Below, piece after piece: positions 25,735 through 33,597 of a stretch of DNA of 64,000 nt. Below the pieces are notes generated by a model. That model saw only the letters and a list, made by a program, of their open reading frames with translations, made no database searches and had not been told where the DNA came from. Both the position numbers and the translations under genes were made by a program. This DNA comes from JAPOUP01 sp965203605 (GTDB lineage: Bacteria > Pseudomonadota > Alphaproteobacteria > Rhodobacterales > Rhodobacteraceae): positions 496,001 through 560,000 of the forward strand of contig OZ241902.1 in NCBI GenBank assembly GCA_965203605.1, read 5' to 3'. The first letter of the stretch is position 1; the number at the start of each line of letters is the position of its first letter.

Positions 25735-25749
25735 CGGACACCGGGGTTC

Positions 25750-26247
25750 GCCGTGGCACACAATTCGCCCTGGACTTGGTGACCTACGGAGCGCGGCCGC
25801 CGCCAATCCGATCAGACGAGGCGATTGGAACGAGCACAGGCTTCCACTCGCAATTCGGCGGCTGAAGCGGGCTGAATCTTCCCCGTGCCTATTGCGTGCC
25901 ACGCCGAAAGGGTCTGTCATTTTCTGAAATACGGACGGCAAGTTGTGAATGCAGCTGACGATCGATCACTGTCTGGCGAAAGCTATCGGGAATATCCTAT
26001 ACAGAGGCGAAATCGCTTCAGACGGTTTCGGGCGCTTCATTGGGCGCGAATCACGGCCAGATATTGAGGCTTAACTGAATGGGCCAGCTTTCAAACACCG
26101 GTCCGCCGGGGCACGCCGAACCCAGGAGATGCGGCGCGGACCATTGTCCGGAACATGCGGTGCCAAAGGCTGGCAGCCATGCAAGAGGCTGGAACCAGCG
26201 TAGCCAATCAGTTACTCAATCTGAGATCATTCGGTAGTGGAGGTGTC
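25750..26247. other. Spacer after cassette copy 2
   Basis: No recognisable gene, RNA or repeat. A 60-codon frame at 25885-26067 has no ribosome-binding site or family similarity. Confidence 0.4.
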
Positions 26248-27819
26248 GTGACGAAGAAGATGACCGCCGCTGAGGCTGTTGCACGCATTGCCGACAAGAG
26301 TAAGATCGCAGTGAATTCGTCGAGCGGACTGTGCTGCCCTGACGCCATTCTCGAGGCACTTGGAAACAGGTTCGAAGTCGAGGGAAGGCCCCGCGACCTG
26401 ACCATGATTCACCCTATCGCGGCCGGAGACTTCTTCGGCACCAAAGGGGTCGATCACATCGCAAGGCCGGGTTGCATCTCCAGGATTATCGGCGGGAGTT
26501 ACCCTTCCGGACCCACCAAAGCCGACCCGCCGCTGATCTGGCAGATGATTACAGCCAATCAGATCAAGGCCTACAATGTACCATCCGGAATCGTGTTCGA
26601 TATGTTATGGGAGGGTGCAGGAAAGCGGCCAGGGGTGCTTACCAAGGTTGGAATGGAGACCTTCGTCGACCCGGAACTTGAAGGATGCGCAATGAACGAT
26701 GCAGCCCGAGCGGAACCCATAGTGCGACGAGAAGTCTTCGATGGTGATGAATGGCTGTATTTTCCAGCAATCCGGCCCGACGTATCTATCATCCGTGCAA
26801 CCACTTCGGATGAGCGCGGAAACCTGGGTTTCGAGGATGAAGGTGCATATCTTGGCGCAATGGAGCTGGCACTTGCCGCACACAATTCAGGTGGCTTTGT
26901 GATTGCACAGGTTCGGCGCGTTGCCGCGAACGGTGCCATATCACCCAAGAATGTGCATGTTCCCGGAATTCTTGTCGACGCAATTGTCGAAGCACCGGAA
27001 ATGTTCCAAACGACCGCGACTCCTTACGATCCTGCAATTTCGGGTGAGCTGATCCGTCCACTCAACAGCTTCAGCTTGATGGAATTCGGTGTACAGAAAG
27101 TCATCGCCCGCCGGGTTGCCAGGGAACTGCGCTGTGGCTGGGCGGTAAACGTTGGATTCGGCGTTTCGGCCAATGTGCCGCGTGTTTTCCTGGAAGAGGG
27201 CCGTCATGGTACCGTCACCTGGGTCATCGAGCAGGGGGCGGTCGGCGGCATCCCGCTTCTGGACTTCAAGTTTGGCTGCGCTTCGAATGCGGAGGCTTTC
27301 GTCGCGTCTCCACATCAGTTCTGCTACTTCCAGGCTGGAGGATTTGACGCCTCGCTGCTTTCGTTCCTCGAGATTGACGCTGAGGGGTCGGTCAACGTTT
27401 CGCGACTCGCGGCCACGCCCCACCGGACGGCAGGCGCGGGAGGCTTTGTCGACATTACCGCTCGTGCCAAACGGATCGTTTTCTCAGGCACTTTCAATGC
27501 CGGTGCCAGAATGCGGGTCGATGAAGGCCGTTTGCAGATCGATCACGAGGGAAAGATCGCAAAGATTGTCCCAGCTGTAGACCAGGTGTCCTTTTCCGGA
27601 CGTCGAGCCGTTGCCCAAGGGCAGGAGGTCACCCTCATTACCGAGCGTTGTGTGATTAAGTTGGACGAAAGCGGGCTCAAAGTAACCGAAGTTGCCCCAG
27701 GGCTGGACCTACAGCGCGATATTCTGGATCAGTCTGCCACCCCGCTCAGGATTGCGGACGATCTTCGCACAATGGAACCCGCGCTCTTCAGGGAAGGACC
27801 GATCGGATTGGATCCATGA
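26248..27819 (+). CDS. Acyl-CoA:carboxylate CoA-transferase, family I (YdiF-like)
   Basis: The protein moves CoA between an acyl-CoA and a short carboxylate. From the GTG at 26248 it has 523 residues, containing both CoA-transferase halves: first half KKMTAAEAVARIADKSKIAVNSSSGLCCPDAILEALGNRF, second half LNSFSLMEFGVQKVIARRVAREL. WVIEQGAVGGIPLLDFKFG carries the ExGxxGG segment with the probable catalytic Glu. GAGG lies 5 bases before 26248; the frame is open to an ATG at 26155, but that leader lacks similarity. It overlaps the enoyl-CoA hydratase gene by ATGA, so the pair acts in activation and hydration of an organic acid. Confidence 0.88.
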   Translation: MTKKMTAAEAVARIADKSKIAVNSSSGLCCPDAILEALGNRFEVEGRPRDLTMIHPIAAGDFFGTKGVDHIARPGCISRIIGGSYPSGPTKADPPLIWQMITANQIKAYNVPSGIVFDMLWEGAGKRPGVLTKVGMETFVDPELEGCAMNDAARAEPIVRREVFDGDEWLYFPAIRPDVSIIRATTSDERGNLGFEDEGAYLGAMELALAAHNSGGFVIAQVRRVAANGAISPKNVHVPGILVDAIVEAPEMFQTTATPYDPAISGELIRPLNSFSLMEFGVQKVIARRVARELRCGWAVNVGFGVSANVPRVFLEEGRHGTVTWVIEQGAVGGIPLLDFKFGCASNAEAFVASPHQFCYFQAGGFDASLLSFLEIDAEGSVNVSRLAATPHRTAGAGGFVDITARAKRIVFSGTFNAGARMRVDEGRLQIDHEGKIAKIVPAVDQVSFSGRRAVAQGQEVTLITERCVIKLDESGLKVTEVAPGLDLQRDILDQSATPLRIADDLRTMEPALFREGPIGLDP

Positions 27820-28592
27820 CCGACTTCCGCATCCGTCTCTCTTCCTCGGGCGGGATCGCGAAACTCGTTCTATCACGGCCAGAAAAACTGAACGCGCTTG
27901 ATTCCGACATGGTCGACGAACTCTCGCAGCGATGTGCGGAAATCGATCGGTGTTCTGACATTCGGGTCGTCATTCTGTCCGGAGAAGGCAAGGCGTTCTG
28001 TGCGGGTGGTGATATTGATGCTTGGTCTGGTGAAAGTCCGGAATCATTCGGTCGGCGCTGGATAAGGGATGGTCATGCCGCTTTTGATTCCCTTGCTCGA
28101 CTGCGGCAGCCAGTCATCGCTGTGCTGGACGGTTATGCATTGGGCGGTGGTCTGGAACTTGCGGCTTGTGCGGACTTTCGGGTGGCGGAAGAACAGATCA
28201 GGATCGGCCAGCCCGAATCCGGTTTAGGGATCATTCCTGGCTGGTCTGGAACCCAACGTGCCGTTCGTCGGTTTGGTGCGCAGGTCGTTCGACGGATGGC
28301 TCTTCTTGGCGAGACCTTCTCTGCGGATGAGGCTTTGGCTATTGGTTTGGTCGACCGGGTGGTCGAACTGGGGCAGGGTATGGCAGAAGCGGAAGCCTTG
28401 GCGGAATCGGTGCTCGCCAGAGGGCCTTGCGCAACGGAACTGGTGAAGCTGATGATTGCTGCGGCAGAAGGTGAAGAGCGTGAACGCGTGATCGAATCGC
28501 TTGCTGGCACATTGGCTGCGGGATCCCCGGACCTAGCTGAGGGCCTAAGGGCATTCCGTGAGAGACGGTCACCAAGGTTCCGGGCGAGTTAG
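27816..28592 (+). CDS. Enoyl-CoA hydratase/isomerase (crotonase family)
   Basis: The 258-residue protein shows the crotonase oxyanion-hole segments SGEGKAFCAGGDIDAW (about 49-64) and LDGYALGGGLELAACADFRVA (about 105-125), then GQPESGLGIIPGWSGTQRAVRRFG with the Glu used for catalysis in hydratases. Length is normal. It is coupled to the CoA-transferase by a 4-base overlap, suggesting a two-step route: transfer of CoA to an acid, then hydration or isomerisation. The substrate is unknown. Confidence 0.9.
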   Translation: MTDFRIRLSSSGGIAKLVLSRPEKLNALDSDMVDELSQRCAEIDRCSDIRVVILSGEGKAFCAGGDIDAWSGESPESFGRRWIRDGHAAFDSLARLRQPVIAVLDGYALGGGLELAACADFRVAEEQIRIGQPESGLGIIPGWSGTQRAVRRFGAQVVRRMALLGETFSADEALAIGLVDRVVELGQGMAEAEALAESVLARGPCATELVKLMIAAAEGEERERVIESLAGTLAAGSPDLAEGLRAFRERRSPRFRAS

Positions 28593-28820
28593 GGCTCTTG
28601 CCAGAATTACCTGTCCTATTTGCCGCTGAGTGTGATTCGGCTACCATTTGCCCGAACAGTTCTTCAGAGAATCTCCTTGATTGTGTAACTCCCATAACCA
28701 AGAAGCCTGCCTGTTATTCGAGCCAGTATCCCGAGACCGTCGCGGCAACCCCCTTGCGGTTGTGGCGCAGCTGGACAGGATCTGCTTTGATGCCATGACG
28801 CGCCGGCGCGGTCACTTCCA

Positions 28821-29123
28821 TCAAAGGCGTCGCCCTCGGCCCAGGATTGCCAGCGCAAGCGCCACGACGATGATCACGTCAATAACGATAAATGCCCTCA
28901 TCACCCATTTCCGGACTTCAAACTCATCGCGCTTCACAAAAGCTACGGTTCCACCTGCCGCAGCTAGGACAAGCGAGACGGTCTGAGAGATTGTACCGCC
29001 TATGCCTGCCACGATCAGATATCCGAGTGCCAGATAGACCAACTGTCGCGTTACCCATATTTTCCCAACTGATGTCAAGTTATTGAAATTGAGCAATAAC
29101 CGGCCTTTCTGACTCGAATCCAC
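28821..29123 (-). CDS. Small hydrophobic membrane protein, unknown
   Basis: The 100-residue frame has three hydrophobic segments: LVYLALGYLIVAGIGGTI, TVSLVLAAAGGTVAFV and AFIVIDVIIVVALALAILG, with a charged loop KRDEFEVRKWVMR between the last two and GRGRRL at the end (positive inside). Alternation of this kind is unlikely by chance. The start is uncertain (GTG at 29123 or a later GTG). I know no family. It lies alone next to the GC-rich block at 29.1 kb. Confidence 0.45.
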   Translation of the reverse strand: MDSSQKGRLLLNFNNLTSVGKIWVTRQLVYLALGYLIVAGIGGTISQTVSLVLAAAGGTVAFVKRDEFEVRKWVMRAFIVIDVIIVVALALAILGRGRRL

Positions 29124-29270
29124 TGGAATCGGTTACCACCGGCCGGCCCCTTGACAGATCCGACCCCGGCGGTTCCCCCTCGCGCCGCACTTTCCGGCCC
29201 CCAACCCAACCCGGTCGGACCGGTCGGCGGCGGCATGCGCCGCTAGGGAACGGACTAAAGGAGGCCGACC

Positions 29271-29393
29271 ATGACCGACACAACGGACCACATTGAGGCG
29301 GCGTGGCCGCCGGCGGGGGCGTTCCCCGTGCCCGGCGCCAACGGCGCGATAGCCTCCGTCGACGTGACCGCGCTCGACCTCCCTTCGGAGTAA
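29271..29393 (+). CDS. Possible 40-residue peptide with strong ribosome-binding site
   Basis: AAAGGAGG stands 8 bases before the ATG at 29271, the best such site in the window. The peptide begins MTDTTDHIEAAWPPAGAF and ends VDVTALDLPSE; it is acidic, Ala/Pro-rich and has no signal. After the TAA at 29391 the same frame goes on in similar style (IDASPAAGAETSNPA), so it may be the stump of a longer gene. It sits in a GC-rich block (29130-29400) with an upstream TTGACA. No homologue comes to mind. Confidence 0.4.
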   Translation: MTDTTDHIEAAWPPAGAFPVPGANGAIASVDVTALDLPSE

Positions 29394-29467
29394 ATCGACG
29401 CGAGCCCGGCCGCCGGCGCGGAGACATCGAATCCAGCATAGCGTGACCTGGAGCATGGGCCTGTCCT

Positions 29468-30697
29468 TCATGGACTGAAATCCGGATCTGTCGTCTTGAT
29501 GGCAGCCGTCCGGTCCGTTTCCGTTCCGTGTTCGATCAGGTAGGAGCGGAACGAGGGGATGGGGGAATGAATCCGGCCCTTGGGATTTCTGTACAACGCG
29601 CCCGGATGGATGAGGCGGTCGATGAACCATCGGGCCGACCTTCCTTCCGGAAGCCTTTGGCGGGGGCGGTCCACGACGCTGTCCAAGACCAGTTCCTCTA
29701 CCTGTCCGATGTGCATGCCATCCCTCAGCCCCGTCATCACCCGGGCGGTGAGTATATCCGCCTCCTGCATGTCAAAGTCGGTCTGGTCACTGTAGTATTC
29801 CTGACGCAGGGACCATGTCATCCTTCGCATGGCGGGCCAGTTCATGGAGCCCATGTCCCCGTCCTCATCCAAGGCCGTCCGTCCCAAGACCTCACCGGCG
29901 AAGCGCAGGTGCCGGGGCCAGCCGTCGCAGATGTCGGCCAGCGCCTCCAGCTGCGGGTTGTGGCGGGCGGTGTCGAGACCGAAATATATCGCCAACTTTC
30001 ACATGAAGTCCCGGGCCTGGAATTCCGTCAGAGGTTTGACCTCGTGGATTCTCCGCCCGCGTGTCAGGTTCATTCGGCGGGCCTTCTCCGCCGTGTCGGA
30101 CAGCCCGGCGAGCGCCAGTATCAGAGGCAGACCGGAGATGCCGTCGTGGATGGCATGCAGGAAAAGGGCTTCCGGCGATGTCCGGTCCCTGTCGAACCGC
30201 TGTGCCTCGTCCACGGCGACGATGATCGGGACGGAGTGTTCCGTCGCCGGATATGCGCTGGCCACCTCACGGAGTGTTCCGGGGACCTGTTCATCGGCGA
30301 ACCGCACCGAAAGTCCACCGGGTCCGGCCCCGAATCCACTCACCCGTCTGATTCGGTCGGCCAGGGTCCGCTTCCATTCCAGCCTGTCCATGGTCCAGGC
30401 GTCGAGCACCGCGCCGACACCTATCCGGGGATCGTGAAGGAGATCGGTGGAGGACAGGACAGCGACCCTTGGCTTTTTGTCCGTACCCAACCAGAGTTTC
30501 TGCATCTCGTGCAGCAGCGAACTCTTGCCGGCATCTGGTGCGCCTTGGATGATGCGGGTTTTCTTTGCCTCCCCGGCGCTGTGTTTCGCTGTTGTCAGGA
30601 CATCCGTAAGGATGGTGCCGTGGCCGACGAAGACCGGCGGTGGGGTGCCCTCGCCCTGCCGGAGGTATTCCCTAATTCGGGCACGGTTGATGGGCAT
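29468..30697 (-). pseudogene. AAA/STAND-like ATPase split by an in-frame TGA
   Basis: Two frames in the same phase, 30697-29999 and 29995-29468, are separated only by TGA at 30001-29999. Together they give about 409 residues: FVGHGTIL, Walker A IIQGAPDAGKSSLL, Walker B PIIVAVDEAQRF, LPLILALAGLSDTAEKA, LTEFQARDFM-stop-KLAIYFGLD, WPRHLRFAGEVLGRTAL and the C-terminal IPSFRSYLIEHGTE. The layout follows the intact ATPase at 62329-63711, including a gapless match across the stop (QAKGAVLTMFRTYGV). It is a paralogue broken by one nonsense codon, unless the TGA is read through. Codons are G/C-ending, as in the mobile elements. Function is unknown; TniB- or ExeA-like ATPases are distant analogues. Confidence 0.7.
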
Positions 30698-30957
30698 GGA
30701 TTTGCCTTCATACGCCTTCCCTGTTTGCGGAGACTACCGCAGTCCAGCCAGGAAACAAGGTCACAAAGCCGTCCGCTTCCCTTAGCTTCCCGGGCGCGGC
30801 CGATTCGCCGGTCGCTCTTTACGGGACCGTTTCCGAGGCTGATTCGCCCGGAAACCCGGGCTTTCCGCCTCTATTTTACTGCCGGACAGGGTGATTCGGT
30901 TTGAAAGGTGTGCGGAAACCCAACTATCGATGGCAGAAATATGGTGTACCGTGGAGG

Positions 30958-30983
30958 AAAATATGACGGCCGTGTCATATTTT
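30958..30983. repeat. AT-rich inverted repeat between divergent-side genes
   Basis: AAAATATGAC and GTCATATTTT form perfect 10-bp arms around GGCCGT. It lies about 260 bases upstream of the broken ATPase and just beyond the end of the minus-strand small frame at 30985. It ends in TTTT in one direction and, read on the minus strand, also in TTTT, so it would serve as a bidirectional terminator; an operator is the alternative. Confidence 0.55.
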
Positions 30984-30984
30984 A

Positions 30985-31152
30985 TCACATGGAATCAATA
31001 GGTTGAAAATGCCAATGGCAAAAATATGGGTGATGCGACACCAACCCTACGGGATCGTGTCTCCAGGTGTCTCCACTATGGCCGTCCATCATCCATTCGG
31101 TTGCGTGCCAGATCCCGGTGAAGATGAGAGAGCCGCCTGCCATTCCTGCATA
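30985..31152 (-). CDS. Small frame downstream of the cytochrome, probable membrane-protein remnant
   Basis: The 55-residue frame starts MYAGMAGGSLIFTGIWHATEWM, then MDGHSGDTWRHDPVGLV. GAGGAG lies 8 bases before the ATG and the stop of the cytochrome frame is 14 bases upstream, so it was the next gene of the same operon. The first half reads like a genuine transmembrane protein; the second half (HHPYFCHWHFQP) loses that character, and a frameshift near 31050 is likely. Family not recognised. Confidence 0.4.
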   Translation of the reverse strand, partial: YAGMAGGSLIFTGIWHATEWMMDGHSGDTWRHDPVGLVSHHPYFCHWHFQPIDSM

Positions 31153-31166
31153 CATCTTTTGTCTCC

Positions 31167-31789
31167 TCAGCTTTCGGGACAGGGCATGCCGACGACGCCC
31201 CAGATCAGAATGTCGTCCACATTCTCTTGCAGGCTGTAGGGGCTGGCTCACGGCCACCGCCCGGGTTCCAGATCCAACGCAGGATCAGGACATGGTCGAG
31301 ATGCTCGGCCAGCGCCGTCATGTCCCAATCCCCGTTTCACGCACGGTCACCAAGCTGCTCGCAAATCTCGATTGAGCTGCGACCGAACCGGTCGACCTCA
31401 ACCGGAGCGAGTTGCCAGGCGATGGCCACGCTCGGAGCGGCATGGAGCATCGCATTGGCATTGTCCCAATCTTCGTCCTTCGTCGTGTGGCAGGTCTGGC
31501 AAGGAGTGTATTCGGCCCCGATCCGACTCTCGCCTGCGCGGATATTCACGCCATGGGGCCGGGTCTTGCCGTGGCTTGGCCCCGACCAAATGGAGCGATC
31601 GTTAGCCCCGGTATGGCAGTCTGTGCAGCGCGAGTGGCTGGCCACCTCGTAGATGCGGGACCATGCTTTCAACCCTTCGGCCTCGGCGGCAGAGACTGGT
31701 GGGTTGATTTTCGCCACTGCAAGAGATTGATAATTCCAATCATCAAAGGCGCCGACCCTGCTGAAAAACTGCTTGCAATCATTTATCAT
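31167..31789 (-). pseudogene. Broken dihaem cytochrome c-type protein gene
   Basis: The main frame (31789-31337) encodes SAAEAEGLKAWSRIYEVASHSRCTDCHTG and GESRIGAEYTPCQTCHTTKDED, with two CxxCH haem sites, then WQLAPVEVDRFGRSSIEICEQLGDRA. At 31337-31339 a TGA interrupts the same frame, which continues NGDWDMTALAEHLDHVLILRWIWNPGGGREPAP. A one-base shift then leads to YSLQENVDDILIWGVVGMPCPES and a stop at 31167-31169. The uninterrupted relatives I recall read ...DPARNG at the TGA position, so CGA (Arg) to TGA is likely. No signal peptide is visible at the start, so the 5' end may also be lost. Originally a periplasmic electron carrier. Confidence 0.7.
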
Positions 31790-31805
31790 GATGATAAATG
31801 ATTGC
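31775..31805. promoter_or_regulatory. 31-bp palindrome upstream of the toxin-antitoxin pair
   Basis: GCAATCATTTATCAT and ATGATAAATGATTGC are perfect 15-bp arms around a single G. The site is 36 bases upstream of the toxin start. Such AT-rich palindromes are the usual autoregulatory operators of XRE-type antitoxins, so binding by the product of 32185-32637 is the natural guess. Confidence 0.65.
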
Positions 31806-31841
31806 CCCTGAAGGAATGAGGCAATTCCAAAAACTGCAGAT

Positions 31842-32174
31842 ATGGCTCCAACTGACCAGCCTTGGGATCCTGCTCAGGCCACGGAAGCCATCAGGAGAAT
31901 TTCGAATGACCACCAGAGCACCATTACCTGGACAAAGCATGCCTTCGAACGATTGGGTGAGCGAAGGCTATTGACGTCAGATGCGCGTTGGGTGCTTCGT
32001 AAAGGATTCGTGCGTGAACATCCTGAGGAGTCAACCGTAAAGGGGCTATATAAGTATGTGATTGAGGGTCGGTCGCCAAACTCGGAGCGGCGGACCATCA
32101 GGATCGTCCTTGTTCCTGATGCTAGGGCGAACCACATCAAGATCATAACGGTGATGTGGAAAGACAATTCATGA
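31842..32174 (+). CDS. DUF4258-type toxin of a toxin-antitoxin pair
   Basis: The 110-residue protein contains ITWTKHAFERLGERRLLTSDARWVLRKGFV, the HAxxRxxxRxI-like pattern at the start of DUF4258 proteins, then GLYKYVIEGRSPNSERRTIRIVLVPDARANHIKIITVMWKD, where strands end in the ITVMW motif. The family is placed with small RNase-like toxins related in fold to RelE and MqsR. The antitoxin gene follows after 10 bases. The toxin-first order is as in mqsRA and higBA. Confidence 0.8.
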   Translation: MAPTDQPWDPAQATEAIRRISNDHQSTITWTKHAFERLGERRLLTSDARWVLRKGFVREHPEESTVKGLYKYVIEGRSPNSERRTIRIVLVPDARANHIKIITVMWKDNS

Positions 32175-32184
32175 GAGGAAACAG

Positions 32185-32637
32185 ATGTCGGATTATCACT
32201 ACACCGAATGTGGGCTGGATCATGTATTCATCGAAGGGGGCGGGGAGTTCAGTGATCATTCCGGCGAGGACTCGGTCACGATTCCAGCGATCGGCCAGCT
32301 GCATAGCGTGATCGCTGAAGTGATTGTGACACATCCGGCCAAGATTACGGGTCAGGAACTTAGGTTCCTTCGCACCGAAATGGGTCTGACGCAGGCTCAG
32401 CTGGCGGCGATCGTCAAGGTCACGCCGCTGACCGTCAGCCGTTGGGAAAGGAATGAAAGCCCGGCCAACGACACCGCGGAGATGCTGATCCGGATTCTGG
32501 CAGTGGAGACGCTTGAACTCGGGATCGAACTTGGTGTCCGGTCCGTTTCGGAGAAAGTCACTGATTGTGCGTGGACCGAGGAGATACGCATTGATGGAAG
32601 CATTTCAGGACACTACCGGTTGCTCGAAGCGGCGTAG
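32185..32637 (+). CDS. XRE-family antitoxin (MqsA/HigA-like)
   Basis: The 150-residue protein has a short N-terminal part (YHYTECGLDHVFIEGG) as in type II antitoxins with an MqsA-like N-domain but without its zinc cysteines, then a helix-turn-helix: TGQELRFLRTEMGLTQAQLAAIVKVTPLTVSRWERNESPAND (about 56-97). It would neutralise the DUF4258 toxin and repress the pair through the 31-bp palindrome upstream. GAGAGGAAA precedes the ATG at 32185. Confidence 0.85.
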   Translation: MSDYHYTECGLDHVFIEGGGEFSDHSGEDSVTIPAIGQLHSVIAEVIVTHPAKITGQELRFLRTEMGLTQAQLAAIVKVTPLTVSRWERNESPANDTAEMLIRILAVETLELGIELGVRSVSEKVTDCAWTEEIRIDGSISGHYRLLEAA

Positions 32638-33597
32638 ACAGACTGATACTGGCGGTCCCACATGTCCCCGGTTGGCACCGCAATGCAGTTCTCCGCAAAT
32701 GCGAATTCCGGGATTGTCTGAAGGCGGACAGGACCTCGCCCGGACGAAAGTTTGTTCTGCGCTACCGGCATTCTGTATGTCAGCCGCCTTCCGGCCTTGC
32801 CAACTATGGTGAACACAAGCCGCCTTATGGTATCGGATCTCCGCACGTTGAGGTAACCGACGAATCGGTGACGTAGCGATGGAGATGCCTATCACTGAAC
32901 TTGGAGCGCTCCACTGGTGAGCACGCCTCGAAGTGGCTCGGAATATCTTCATGCGTCTGATATGCGCCGTTTCGCTCACGCGCTCACCAGCCATCTAGAG
33001 GACCCTCGCACCCACCCTGTTCCTCCCGATGTGTCCGCTACCGTCATCTGTGTGGACCTGCGCTTCCGGCCTGCCTGATTCTCCAATTGGATGGCGCCAT
33101 ATTCTCCTTACCGATGAATACAGATGGCCCAAGCTCACAATCTGACAGTTCCGGGCACTGGCTTCACCGGATCGAAATTTGCTCTCCGGTTCCGCCCAGC
33201 GACAGTTACTCTGCAATTTGAACCGCAGAGGCGGAACTAGGTTTTCTGAAGATGACAACCGAGCTCATGAATGCTTGAGGAGTCATCCTTCACTCAGCCA
33301 GAGCCGACCCATTGGATTCAGCTATCGATCAGATTCACCACATCGGAAAGGGCGACCCAGGATATCATTGAAGTTCAGCCTCACGCCGACTTCGGACACA
33401 AGCCTGGTTGGGACAGAATACGAACTTCGGCTAATGGATAAGCGGATGGCAGGCCAGCCCACTGGTCAGGCAGTCGGTCGATATCGCGAGTGAGTAGGAG
33501 ATCAAGGGCCGTTCCGCCTGAGCTCAACCGCAGCCAATTCGGGAATGGACGTCCAATTCCACATAATCCATGCGCTGAAAATTTAATCATTCGCCTA
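32638..33597. other. Unreadable spacer between the toxin-antitoxin pair and an IS5 element
   Basis: Almost 1 kb without a credible gene. Frames of up to 129 codons occur on the minus strand (32605-32994) but overlap the antitoxin end and resemble nothing known. The TA dinucleotide at 33596-33597 is the IS target site. Confidence 0.4.

Larger units (their letters stand above)
24462..25749 (+). repeat. 1288-bp exact repeat (copy 2)
   Basis: This repeats 11517-12804 with a constant offset of 12945 bases and no visible difference. The left neighbour base is A here and C at copy 1; the right neighbour is G here and A there, which fixes the limits. In contrast to copy 1 there is no transporter gene around it. 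No target duplication was found. Confidence 0.9.

Noticed and set aside
29999..31339. TGA recoded as a sense codon (for selenocysteine, Trp or Arg)
   Set aside because: Many intact genes in the window end in TGA, no SECIS-like element or sel genes were seen, and two isolated TGAs are better explained by nonsense mutation.
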